From: Isoetes taiwanensis
Lineage: Eukaryota; Streptophyta; Lycopodiopsida; Isoetales; Isoetaceae
DNA: 64,000 nt
Direction: 5' to 3'
Assembly: GCA_021234155.1 (NCBI GenBank)
Contig: JAJEKV010000198.1
Coordinates: forward strand, 1 to 64,000
In this document: positions 51,853 through 60,179 of the stretch, piece by piece
Layout: each line of letters opens with the position of its first letter
Position numbering within the stretch: position 1 is the stretch's first letter
Program-made: the position numbers and the translations under genes
Notes under the pieces: model-generated
What the model was told of the DNA's origin: nothing
The model's input: the letters and a program-made list of their open reading frames with translations, nothing else
Databases searched by the model: none

Positions 51853-51995
51853 GTATCTTGGAGATACACTGTATCTTGGAGATACACTGTATCGTGGTGG
51901 CGATACAATCAAGTAGTACCGTGGAGGTACGAAAGATAATAATGTACCACGGAGGTACAAAGGATATATCGTACTGTGGAAGTACGCGGATATCC
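51853..51995 (+). other. Micro-hairpin array, loops mostly NNGGA (representative, U21)
   Basis: Six short hairpins follow each other: GTATC-TTGGA-GATAC at 51853 and again at 51871, GTATCG-TGGTGG-CGATAC at 51889, GTACC-GTGGA-GGTAC at 51916, GTACC-ACGGA-GGTAC at 51944, and GTACT-GTGGA-AGTAC at 51971. A palindrome GGATATCC follows at 51988. Start-to-start spacing is 18, 18, 27, 28 and 27 nt. Both stem arms change together while the loop keeps GGA. U3, U5 and U7 lack the last hairpin and what follows it by deletion. Confidence 0.6.
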
Positions 51996-52053
51996 ATAAC
52001 TGTTTCTAGAGTTTTGCAGGAGCTAAAAGAATGGGGGCGTGGAGGTTCCAATG

Positions 52054-52119
52054 GGTATAAGGTATTGTGGAAGTACAATAACTTATAACCATTCTTGAGT
52101 TCGCAGGGTCTAGGAACTC
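52054..52119 (+). other. Long stem-loop plus second stem downstream of the micro-hairpins (representative, U21)
   Basis: At 52054-52090 the arms GGTATAAGGTATTGT and ACAATAACTTATAACC pair over about 15 bp, with one bulge and one G-T pair, around the loop GGAAGT. Just downstream, GAGTTC (52097-52102) pairs with GAACTC (52114-52119). The arms are kept in almost all units that have this segment. Confidence 0.45.
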
Positions 52120-52535
52120 CCAGGTGTACGTTGAACATGGAACAATCACCTTGAGAAGGGATGGACCAAACTGGAACGTACTTGGACGATAGCGGACGAT
52201 CTATCTTGAGAAGGGATGGATTAATATGGAGCAAGCACGGGGGAGCGGTCCACGGCGAATGGGTTATTGGAATTATGGCAAATACTATGTAACTGTTATT
52301 CCTAAGGTCACCTAAAAATATGAAGGGGCATAGGATAACATAGCATGTGGGTGTGAAGAACCATTGAACTTTATGGAAGGGGTCGAGGCACTATCATTGG
52401 GATGGTTATTGGTTGAGAAAAAAATCATAGATAATATCCATATGATAAGTCATATAATCTAATTAAAGACAAGGAGATATTTTGAGAAAAAAGCAACTGC
52501 CTGCTAAAAAAAAAGGCTAAAGTCGCAGAGAGCTC

Positions 52536-52544
52536 TATAAATAG
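52536..52544 (+). promoter_or_regulatory. LTR TATA box (representative, U21)
   Basis: TATAAATAG sits in the context GAGAGCTC-TATAAATAG-AACC and is kept in almost every unit (for example near 5: 6561, 12069, 29070, 49931's neighbours). It is the expected RNA polymerase II core promoter of an LTR and would start transcription about 25-30 bp downstream. U7 has lost it by deletion. Transcription is inferred, not shown. Confidence 0.7.
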
Positions 52545-52900
52545 AACCAAAACTTCAGTTGGACATATCTCTGCAACCAGATCTCCGATTGCAACGACTC
52601 TTAGCTTGTTGGAGCCGGCTCGGAGTCTAGTTTCTGAATTGGGATGGCACATTCCGTAGTTCATCCGGAGGAGAGAGTAATGGCCGAAAACGTGACAAGT
52701 GGTCACAGATCACTGCCATAGCGACTTTACAGATTTGTAATTGTTTTCTGAACTGTGGCTACTTGAAGTAGCTAGATTAGTTTGGAAGGCCAATAAGCCA
52801 GATGCCAGAGCTTTGTATTTGTCATAGAGCACTTGTGTTTGCCATAATCCAGTGGATCCGGTTGGGTGGTTAATGGTGCTGCCATATCACTTGTGACATG

Positions 52901-52906
52901 AATAAA
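52901..52906 (+). promoter_or_regulatory. LTR polyadenylation signal AATAAA (representative, U21)
   Basis: AATAAA lies in 'gacatgaataaagtttc', about 365 bp after the TATA box and 90 bp before the LTR end. This is the usual R/U5 arrangement of an LTR. It is repeated in every unit with a complete LTR. Confidence 0.6.
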
Positions 52907-52994
52907 GTTTCTTTAGTCTAGTGTTCTATTATTTCATTGTGGATTCTATGATTCTATGTTATTGCGACTTCCCAAATATACATGAATCGTATCA

Positions 52995-53440
52995 TTTATC
53001 TTTCTTTTTTTTTTTGTAGAAACGACAGTAGTATTATATTACATGCAAAAATACATAGTAATACAAAAATTCAGAGAGGATCCCTGCAAAACGGTAGTGG
53101 CATAGCCAACTACTAACACTCCAAAAAGGAGGAAATAAGTTCTAAAAAACAACCACAACTATTTTTAAAGGCTAAGAGTCGTCGTTATAGCTATAGGAGT
53201 TTCAGAGCACTATCAGATAATCAGTTAGGAAAAACTGCAGATTTTATGTCCAAGACAATCCAACTGTTTGCTCACTGGTCCAAGACTCCATCCAGAGTGA
53301 TGATGGCATATGCATCCCTTGGTATGTAGAAACAACAGTCGATCCAGCTCCCCAGGACCATATGAGGAAGAATCAAGTATGTGCAGTATCCATGAATCCC
53401 GAGCAGCTTTATATATGCCGAGTTTCAATGCAATCAATAA
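52995..53440 (-). mobile_element. Probable LINE 3' tail remnant (minus strand)
   Basis: On the minus strand this reads as a non-coding stretch with '...tgtaatataatactactg', then an A-rich tail (poly-T on the plus strand, about 53008-53017), then the array. That is the layout of a plant LINE 3'UTR and poly(A) tail. A short minus frame (53225-53437) precedes the UTR but I cannot assign it. If correct, the LTR element inserted at the end of the LINE tail. Confidence 0.4.
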
Positions 53441-53579
53441 GTTGCATACACGAAATTAATTACTAATTGCAATAACATATGAAATGAGGTGCATATTTGA
53501 AATGTATGCAATATAACATTCATCTCGTAGGATAAAAATATGCAGGGGAGCCTTTTTTGCTGGCGTACTATTTCGAGTG

Positions 53580-53897
53580 TCATAACATTGTAATCACTGT
53601 CATCTTGTGAAATGGAGCATTGGTTATGCTGTAAAGGTCATTGGTTATGATGGGAAGTTCAATCCTACTAATAGATTCTTCCATGAGAGCAAAAAATGAA
53701 GGTGCTAGAGAAGTAATCGGTAGGGCTGACTTTGTTATAAAAGGTGTAGGTGCTAGAGAAATAATGGGTAAAGCTGCCATTGCTGCAAAAAGTGTAGGTG
53801 CTGGAGAAATAATAGGTAAAGTTGGCTCTGCTGCATCCTCTACCACCAAAGAAGAAATCAGATTTTTTGATGCATTTTTTGCCGGCTCAAACCACAT
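53580..53897 (-). CDS. Hypothetical 105-codon frame with 16-residue repeats
   Basis: The minus-strand frame contains three imperfect repeats of pattern LPIISxAPT..., encoded by 48-bp DNA repeats. The frame stays open upstream of the first Met for 17 more codons, back to a possible splice acceptor near 53958, so it could be an internal exon. No family is recognised. A plus-strand frame of similar length (53641-53964) covers the same repeats and cannot be ruled out. Confidence 0.2.
   Translation of the reverse strand: MWFEPAKNASKNLISSLVVEDAAEPTLPIISPAPTLFAAMAALPIISLAPTPFITKSALPITSLAPSFFALMEESISRIELPIITNDLYSITNAPFHKMTVITML
53701..53838 (+). repeat. 48-bp tandem repeat, about 2.9 copies
   Basis: Copies starting GGTGCTAGAG, GGTGCTAGAG and GGTGCTGGAG begin at 53701, 53749 and 53797. 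The period of 48 bp is a multiple of three, so both strands keep reading frames. Confidence 0.75.
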
Positions 53898-53964
53898 CTT
53901 TGCAATCTGGCTAGAGTTGAAAGACTCAGCTTGGTTGCTTAAACTACAATCTGCACCACACTAA

Positions 53965-54399
53965 ATAAGACATCATACATTAATCAATCAATTGTAATTT
54001 TAAAGCACCAAACAACATAAAATTAGTATATGTTAGAGCATCAGTAGATTCTGCGGTTGTTGGATTGGTTTTAGCAGCTATGCCTTTTTCTAACGACCAT
54101 CTTCGTGGCCTTAATTGGTTGTTTAGCTTTAGATTTTGATATACTTTTCCTTGTTGTTGGTATTGGCTTATCTGTAAAATTTAGGAGTTATCAACAAAAT
54201 CAAAGACAATAAAGCAACAAAGAGTTAGCAATAACAACCCACTAGAAACATATACATGAGTCTACCTTTTCGAGTATATTTCTCGCCTATTCCCCCTTTC
54301 CATTTCTTCCGGATACTCCGTCCAGGCTACCGGCCTTGCCTTTGTCAATAACTTTTTTGTTTCCAATTCCAAACCCAACGCATTATCTACCCTCTGCAA
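53965..54399. other. Flank between the short ORF and the Helitron, no recognised gene
   Basis: A/T-rich sequence. On the minus strand 54266-54396 is open and reads KKLLTKARPVAWTEYPEE in its middle, ending at AAAAG-GTAGAC, which resembles a splice donor. It might be an exon cut off by the Helitron at 54400, but no domain is recognised and joining it to downstream frames brings an early stop. Confidence 0.2.
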
Positions 54400-56321
54400 T
54401 CTTTATATTATAAAGTTTTAGCGTATGTCTTGCATCAAACCCTAATTTAGATAGTTGAGATCGTCTGATTGCATTTGAAGACCGAGATTTATCGCACAAC
54501 TTCCCACCACCATGATTGGCCATGCTCTGATCTCTTAAGAGGAAAGGGAAAATGGCAGAGAAAAGGGCAAAGTGAGAGGCAAAAAGGCACGGGCAAAAAG
54601 GGAAAAGGCAGGAGAAGGAAACTCCGGAAGGGGAAAAAAGAGCTAAAAAAAGGGAAAGAAAAAGAAAGGGAGAAAAAGGCCGTTAAAAAAAAAGACACTA
54701 TGAAAAGGAAAAGGGGAAAGGGGATTTTATGTCCAAGAATAAAAGGGAAAAGAAAAGGGGAAAGGAGGAAAAAGGAAGAAAAAAGGGCAACGGACCATAT
54801 GAAAAAAATGTGAAGACGATGCCGTATGAAGTAACATTCAATGATAAAAAAGGGTGACGGAAGGGAAAAAGGGGAAGATAAGAATGGTGGAGAGAGGGAA
54901 AAAAGGGCATGGAAAAATAGAAAGGGAAGGAAAAAGGAAAAAGGAGGCGAAAAAGGGAAAAGGGCATGAGGAAAAGGGAGAGGGAAATGAGAGAGGAAGG
55001 AGAAAGTGGCACGAGAAGAGGAAAAGGGTGAGGAAAGGAAAAAAAGAAAGGGAAAAAGAGATGGAAAAAGGGAAAAGGGAAAAGGGAAAAGCGAAAAGCA
55101 AAAAGAGAACAGAAAACATGGAATAGAAAAAGAGGAAAAGGGAAAAGGGAAAAGGGGAAGAGGGTGGGAAAAGGAGGAAAAAGGGCATGTGAAAAAGGTG
55201 GAAAAAATGGAATGGAAAAAGATGTGGGAAAATGGAAAGGAAAAGAGAGAAGGAAAAAAAAAGGGTGGAAAGGAAAGAGGAAAAGGGCATGGAAAAAGAG
55301 AAAAGGATGAAAAAAAGAAGGAAAAGGAAAAAGGAAATGGGAGGCGAAAAGGGAAAGGGGAAAGAAAAAAGAACACGAGGAATAAGGAGGGAAAATGGAA
55401 AAGAGGAAGGGAAAAAGGGCACGGAAAAAATTGGAAGAGGGAAAGGGAAAAGAAAAAAGAAAAAGGGGGCAATATCTGGACGGGGAAAAGGGGAAGAGGG
55501 TAAGGAAAGGGAAGAAAAGGCAATAAAAAAAAAGTGGAAAAAAGGGAATGGAAAAATACATGGGAAAAAGGGAAAAGGAAAAAGGAAAGGGAAAGGGAAA
55601 AGGGAAAGAGAAAAGGAAAGGGGAAGGAAAGAGGAAAAGCATTATCTGGGGGGGAAAAATGGAAAAGGGTGGGGAAATGATGCAAAAAAAAAGAAGGAAA
55701 GGAAAAAAGGAAAAATGGAAGGAAAGGGGGGAAGGAAAGGAAAAAAGGCATGAGAAAAAAGGAAGAAGAAAATGGGAAAAAAGAGACATGAGATAAAGAA
55801 GAAGAGTGTGAGGAGAGGAAGAAAAACATTAAAAAAAAAGGTGGGGAAAAGGGAATGCAAAAAGGGCATGAGAAAAGGGAAGGGAAAAGAGAAATGCAAA
55901 AGGAATGGGAAAAGGAAAGGGAAAAAAGAGCATGAGAAAAATGGGAAGGGTGGAGAAAAGTGAAAAGGGAAGGAAAAAAGCCGTCAAAAAAAGGGAAAGG
56001 GAAAGGGAAAAATGAGAAGGAGAAAAGGAAGAAAAAGAGGAGGGAGAAGAGGGTAAAAAAAAAAGAGAGAGAAGGAGAAAAGTAAATGTGCAGAAAAAAT
56101 AAGAAAAGGGAAAAAAGAAAGTGTGTAAGAAAATGAGGAAAAAAGGATATGCAGGATAGAGCAAAGGGAAGGTTATCAAATGCACAAAAACCTCTTATAG
56201 CCTAGCAATGATGGACTTGGTTTCTATTATATTAGATGTATAAAAATGAGTCTGAGCTGAATAGGTTTCCATCCACAAATGTTCCCAATATTTGCCCAGC
56301 AACGCTGGGCACCATTACTAG
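54400..56321 (+). mobile_element. Helitron, polypurine type, outside the array (1922 bp)
   Basis: The 5' end is TCTTTATATTATAAAG (one extra T against its relatives) from 54400. The 3' hairpin GCCCAGC-AAC-GCTGGGC is at 56294-56310, then ACCATTA and CTAG (56318-56321). The flanks are A (54399) and T (56322). It is closest to the copies at 15878 and 25066, which shows the family is not confined to the array. Short non-purine patches interrupt its tract (near 54725, 54795, 54825, 55640). Confidence 0.88.
54540..56140 (+). repeat. Polypurine minisatellite in the Helitron at 54400
   Basis: G/A-rich on the plus strand, same family as the other tracts. The 446-codon minus frame and several plus frames here are composition artefacts. 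Confidence 0.9.
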
Positions 56322-56974
56322 TGAAGATTATAGAGTTTTCTCAAATTTCTTGAGACTTCTTTCAAATTTCTTGAGATTACTTTCAGATTCCTAGATATTC
56401 ACTGAGATTCCATGAAGATTTTGTTAGATTGTTTGAAGGCAAAGAAGGTGTGCTGAATTGTCTAATATTCCATTAAGATTTCCTTAGCAACCATTTCTTC
56501 CCTACGACTCTATTAGATTCTCCAACATTCTGTGACGACTCTTTCTACTATTATCTTTAAATGCAAGCAAAGAAATTTACTTTCGAGGGAAAAAGGTCGC
56601 AGGTAGGGCGCAGTACTTTGCCGGAGCAAAATTTGAGAGGCCATAACTTTGGCGTTCGGAGTCAGAATTCAGTGTTCTTTACACCGTTGGAAAGCTCTTT
56701 TCGAGCCCTTTCCATTGGTATATTATATGAATGCTTTTACAGAAGATTACTGGTGCAAGTCAAGAGTCTTTCAGTTTCGGCCATATTACAGAATCTTGTC
56801 TGAAATCCTCTGAGGATTGGAGGTAGTAGCAGGGTTGATTAGGCTCAGCGGAGCAACCTGCACTATTCTCTTGGGTGGATCTCTGTTTCTTAGGGGCTCT
56901 GTTGGAGCAGGGGTTTTACCGCAACAGGGCGTGGCGTAGGTTTTGGTGAAGGGGTTTTCACTTCAGATGTCTCA
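56322..56974 (+). other. Region upstream of the LINE ORF1, probably its 5'UTR plus older sequence
   Basis: A ~23-bp direct repeat ('caaatttcttgaga') lies at 56340-56390. At 56635-56705 the text 'gaggccataactttggcg...ttggaaagctc' resembles a motif common in plant retroelement leaders. A similar motif ('gacatatctccgcaacc...gttggagcc') lies in the array LTR. No convincing coding sequence; an 80-codon frame (56561-56803) is probably chance. Confidence 0.35.
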
Positions 56975-58686
56975 ATGTCTGAATCTTCTATCAAGGATAA
57001 TGTTCGATGGAAGGATTTAGCATGAAAGTCTGACTTTCAGTATATGAGTCAAATGGAGAAGGCTGGTGGGTTTCCAGAAAATTTTTGCTCTTATACTCCT
57101 TTAGGCTCAAGCCATGCAGGTGAAGTAGCAAAGATGCATAAGCAGGTAAATACATCAACTGTTTCAATTGCAAAGGCATTGCAACCCTTGAAATCTTTGT
57201 TTACAGTGACTGAGGAAGTAACTAAAATGACAAATGATAAAATAGTGGGCAAAACAAGTATGGAGGTACTAGCCAATGTTTCTGAGGATTTGCCATGTGC
57301 TTAGGCTTTACAGGTGGTGAAAGGAGATGTTGAGGCACCTAAAGCTACCGAAAGTAATAATGGTGGGTTTGCAGATTTGAGGTCTAATCCTGTTCGTCAA
57401 GATCCTCCAAATGCTTGGAGATCAAATGACACAGTTAACAGATTGAGGAATGCTCATTTTAGTACTTGGGTGCGTAAATGCTCATAATTATCAGAGTTCA
57501 CGTGTGGGTAATAAGCAGGATTTTTTTGAAGTGTTAAAAGAGAGGAAAGGGGAGTTTTCGCATTCTGGTTGTGTGGAGGACTTTGTTCAAGGCATTAATG
57601 GTTCTGCTGTTGGAAAAAAGTTTGTGGCGTACCAATTATAGAAGTGGATCAATTGGAGCATCGAAAGTGTGTGGCTAAACTGGTGGCACATTCTGTAATT
57701 GGGTACTATGATGGAAATTATTTTAATTCTACTAAAATTACTCGATGGATTAGTTCTATGCTCAGAAGGATGTCTATTGCACCTTTTAATTCTTTCAAAG
57801 TGTTAGGCAATAATTTCTTTTTGCTGGGGTTTGAAGACGAAGCCCTGTTAATAGATTGACTTCAAGAGGTGTTTTCTCAATAGGAGGCTCATGTGTCATT
57901 TTTCAGCATTATTCACCAGGCTTTTCTGCTGATAATCCTTATAAAGCAATGTTGCCTTGCTGGTTTCAAATTCATGGTTTGCCACCCGATCTATTGCTTC
58001 CAAAGTTCCTTATCTCTATTGCTAATGGTATTGGTAAGCATATATCTCATTCAATTCTCAGAGATGCTCGTGTTTGTCTAGCATTACCAATGGATCAGAG
58101 TCTTTCTAAGGAGGTAATAGTGAAGAGTGGGGAGTTTTTCTCACGCTTTAACTTAGAGCTTTTGAATGGCAGTGAGTTAAAGTGTTGGTTTCCTTCTTTG
58201 AAGATATTGGATGTAGATGTGCAGAAGGAATATTCCATTGGTGATAAACAGCAAAATATGGATATGTCTGCAAATCCTACAGAAGTTGCTCCAGAGAATC
58301 TGGATGAAAAGAAGGTATCTGGTTCGCAAGAATGTGGAAAAGATATAGAAGCAGTTCCAATGGTGGTTGGCGAGGATGTTCATGATTCATCACCAGATGA
58401 AGAGATGGTAAAATGTTCCAATGATGAGTTGGCATGGCAAAGTCCTAAAAAGCGTAAAAGTAAAGCAAGGGTGAAGCATAACTTGGATAACGGTGATATC
58501 ATAGAGTCAGGGGCTGGTGACGATTCATCTGAGGAGGAAGATAGGCACAAGGATACTGGTGATATTAGTGAGCATAACATGGACCAGGCCTTGGTATTGT
58601 ATAAGCCACAGGAAACTGAGGTAAAAGTGGGAAAAGCCTCATCAAAAAAGAGGAGGAAGAAGAAATCCAAAATACCTCATGCTTAA
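56975..58686 (+). pseudogene. LINE ORF1 (DUF4283-like), disrupted
   Basis: This is the nucleic-acid-binding protein of a plant L1-type LINE. A start at 56975 (MSESSIKDNVRWKDLA) is followed by in-frame stops near 57023 and 57302 and frame changes near 57475, 57630 and 57855. Pieced together by eye, residues around 57640-58170 match the DUF4283 pattern: LVAHSVIGYYDGNYF, then FLLGFEDEALLI, then PCWFQIHGLPPDLL. The last open part (57856-58686) ends in an acidic region and a basic tail (KKRRKKKSK). The reading ends with GCTTAA, overlapping the ORF2 start by 8 nt. The disruptions mean it makes no full-length product. Confidence 0.7.
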
Positions 58687-59050
58687 GATCATGTCTTGGA
58701 ATGTGAGAGGAGCACGTTCATCTCCTCAAAAGCAGCAAAGGTTGGCTAATTTAATTAAACACATTAATCCAGATATTTTATGTATTCAAGAGCAGAAATG
58801 TGATAGAGGCAGGGTTGTTCCAATGATGAATTTGTTTGGGAAGCAAACTTCTGCTATAATAAGTACTTCAGGCAAGGCTCGGGGTGGTACAATGATAGCC
58901 TGGAGTATGGATGTTCATGTCACATTTACAGCAAAAGATAAATTTGGAAGGTGGACAGTCATTAAATGGAAGCAAGGACTTCAAGAATGTGGTATCATTA
59001 ATGTATATGCATCTAATATTCCTAGAAAAAGAGCAACTTTATGGGCTTCT
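58679..59050 (+). pseudogene. LINE ORF2 N-terminus: apurinic endonuclease-like domain, truncated
   Basis: The frame starts MLKIMSWNVRGARSS, the classic start of a plant LINE endonuclease (exonuclease-endonuclease-phosphatase fold). The catalytic Asn is in SWNVRG and the Glu in DILCIQEQK. RGGTMIAWS and NVYASN follow, as in the family. In LINEs this domain nicks target DNA for target-primed reverse transcription. Only about 124 codons remain before the LTR element at 59051 cuts it off; the reverse transcriptase part is missing. Start chosen at the ATG that overlaps the ORF1 stop. Confidence 0.8.
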
Positions 59051-59648
59051 TGTTAGTCCTGTACGTACTGGTACAGGACTATTCATGCACACCTCGGATT
59101 AGGTCAAGAACAAGGATCCACAGTCAGGACCAGGTCAGTCGTCAAAAGCCCAGCAGAAGACCAAGCAGCAGACCAAGCAGCAGACCACGCAGAAGGCCAC
59201 GGGCACGCCAAAGAAGAGGCCGAAAACAGACAAGTGAGGGGCCGTCAGCGTCAGCGTGATTTCAGGCATTTCAAGAGGCACCGCCAACATTCTTGCAAAT
59301 CAGGCCTCCTTCCAGGAGTCGGCACCGAGATCTGACAGAGTGTCTATATTGGGCCAGAGGCCATTGTACTATATATATGAGCAGAGCTAGCACTCGAGTT
59401 TTAGATGAGTTTTTGGTCTTGTCTCCATTCTGTTTCTCTCTTTTGCGAGAGCTCATGTATCATCATTGATATCAAAGAGTTTTGTTCTCATCAGTGTGTT
59501 CTCATTGTTTTCTTTTGTTCTCTCTCTTTTCTTTTCCCTTGTTTCTTTTGCAAATCCCGCGTGACACAGCTACCGGATTCTCCTGTTTGATCCACGGGTC
59601 CTCACATAGGGCTGTCTTGCAGGAGCTCCCGAACCCAGACCCCAAACA
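59051..59648 (+). mobile_element. LTR of a second, unrelated LTR retrotransposon (598 bp)
   Basis: It begins TGTTAGTCCTGTAC, with a 10-bp inverted repeat (AGTCCTGTAC...GTACAGGACT, 59055-59080), and ends CCCAAACA at 59648. A TATATATA box lies at 59369-59378. CAG-rich 12-bp repeats (AGACCAAGCAGC) lie at about 59150-59200. It interrupts the LINE endonuclease frame. The other LTR is not in the window, so no target duplication can be checked. Confidence 0.6.
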
Positions 59649-59649
59649 C

Positions 59650-59667
59650 TGTCGCCGCTGCCGGGTC
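59650..59667 (+). other. Primer-binding site resembling the tRNA-Asp type
   Basis: TGTCGCCGCTGCCGGGTC, one base after the LTR end, resembles the plant retroelement site TGGCGCCGTTGCCGGGGA used with tRNA-Asp. This is clearly different from the tRNA-iMet site in the array, so the two LTR elements are separate families. Confidence 0.5.
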
Positions 59668-59695
59668 TGATCTTTATTTTTTCCTTCTTTTCGTC

Positions 59696-60170
59696 ATGTC
59701 GGCTCGTGGTTTCACTCCTGAAGAACTTCTTTGCCAAACGGCGGCTCGACTGGAGTGCCATCAACGACGCGAGGCTGTTCGTGATATGTATGACACTGCC
59801 TATGTGGTCGTGTCCGCTCCAGAGCTCAATCGGCACCTCCTACCCCTCGTGCTCATTCTCGACCAGGGTCTCCCCCTGTGTGTCGGCATTGTTCTCAACC
59901 TCAATCACCACATCATATGCCTGTTCATCCCACGCCTCACTATTTTCAGACTCCTGACAGCACCTATATTCATATACCTTCAGGCCACACCCCTCTGCCG
60001 TCACAACCTTCTTCACCTCCTGCTGGGATGGTCTACCCTCAAGTTTCCTTTGGCCCTCCCCACGTTCATGAATTTCAGGCTTCACCATCTTTTCAGAATG
60101 CTCTTCCTATCTACCAGTCACAGATCTCGTGGGCTCCCAGGGTCCTTCCCCACAGGAACATATCGTCCTT
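59696..60170 (+). pseudogene. gag start of the second LTR element, frameshifted and truncated
   Basis: An ATG 47 nt after the primer-binding site opens MSARGFTPEELLCQTAARLE, a plausible gag N-terminus. Around 59820 the sensible reading moves to another frame, which gives a Pro/Ser-rich stretch (RPGSPPVCRHCSQPQ) typical of linker regions. It ends near 60170-60190 where minus-strand LINE sequence begins. No capsid or zinc-knuckle motif is present. Confidence 0.4.
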
Positions 60171-60179
60171 GGAAAGTGC

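Larger units (their letters stand above)
1..52994 (+). repeat. Tandem array of a ~2.03 kb non-autonomous LTR-retrotransposon unit
   Basis: At least 21 head-to-tail copies of one sequence lie here, with five Helitrons inserted into them. Unit length, measured between LTR ends, is 2029-2040 bp when undeleted. Each unit reads: primer-binding site, short open frame, hairpin-rich internal region, TATA box (CTATAAATAG), AATAAA signal, LTR end GAATCGTATCA. No gag, protease, integrase or reverse transcriptase is present, so the element depends on enzymes made elsewhere (inference). The left end lies outside the window; the right end is exactly at an LTR end. Neighbouring units are the most alike, which fits local duplication by unequal crossing-over rather than separate retro-insertions. 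It could also be described as a satellite derived from a TRIM-like element. Confidence 0.9.
50966..52994 (+). repeat. Array unit U21 (last unit, right end of array)
   Basis: Unit of 2029 bp. The primer-binding site is partly decayed (TGGTATCGAGGC at 50968). Its LTR ends ...GAATCGTATCA at 52994. The next bases (TTTAT) are unrelated flank, which fixes the right-hand LTR boundary. Confidence 0.9.
52443..52994 (+). mobile_element. Terminal LTR of the array (left boundary tentative)
   Basis: The right end (…TATCA at 52994) is fixed because array sequence stops there. The left end is proposed at TGATAAG because TGATA...TATCA would form a 5-bp terminal inverted repeat with the usual TG/CA ends, giving a 552-bp LTR. 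No convincing polypurine tract abuts that point, and some units read ATAATAAG here, so the boundary may lie elsewhere. TTTAT (52995-52999) is the candidate right target-site duplication; its partner would lie left of the window. Confidence 0.45.

Noticed and set aside
51845..52234. Minus-strand frame of 129 codons kept in many array units
   Set aside because: It lies antisense to the hairpin modules, is destroyed by the deletions in U3, U5 and U7, contains translated palindromes, and matches no family I know. Its persistence follows from repeat homogenisation.
52443..52450. Calling TGATAAG a certain LTR start
   Set aside because: It fits the TG/CA and inverted-repeat rule, but no polypurine tract adjoins it and several units read ATAATAAG, so it is kept only as a tentative boundary.
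1..52994. CRISPR array or bacterial repeat locus
   Set aside because: Units are 2 kb long with LTR, TATA and primer-binding-site features and plant retroelement neighbours; no short repeat-spacer pattern exists.
53965..54399. Two-exon minus-strand gene joined across a GT...AG intron
   Set aside because: Joining AAAAG at 54266 to the sequence after ACAG near 54175 creates an immediate TAA, and no domain is recognised on either side.
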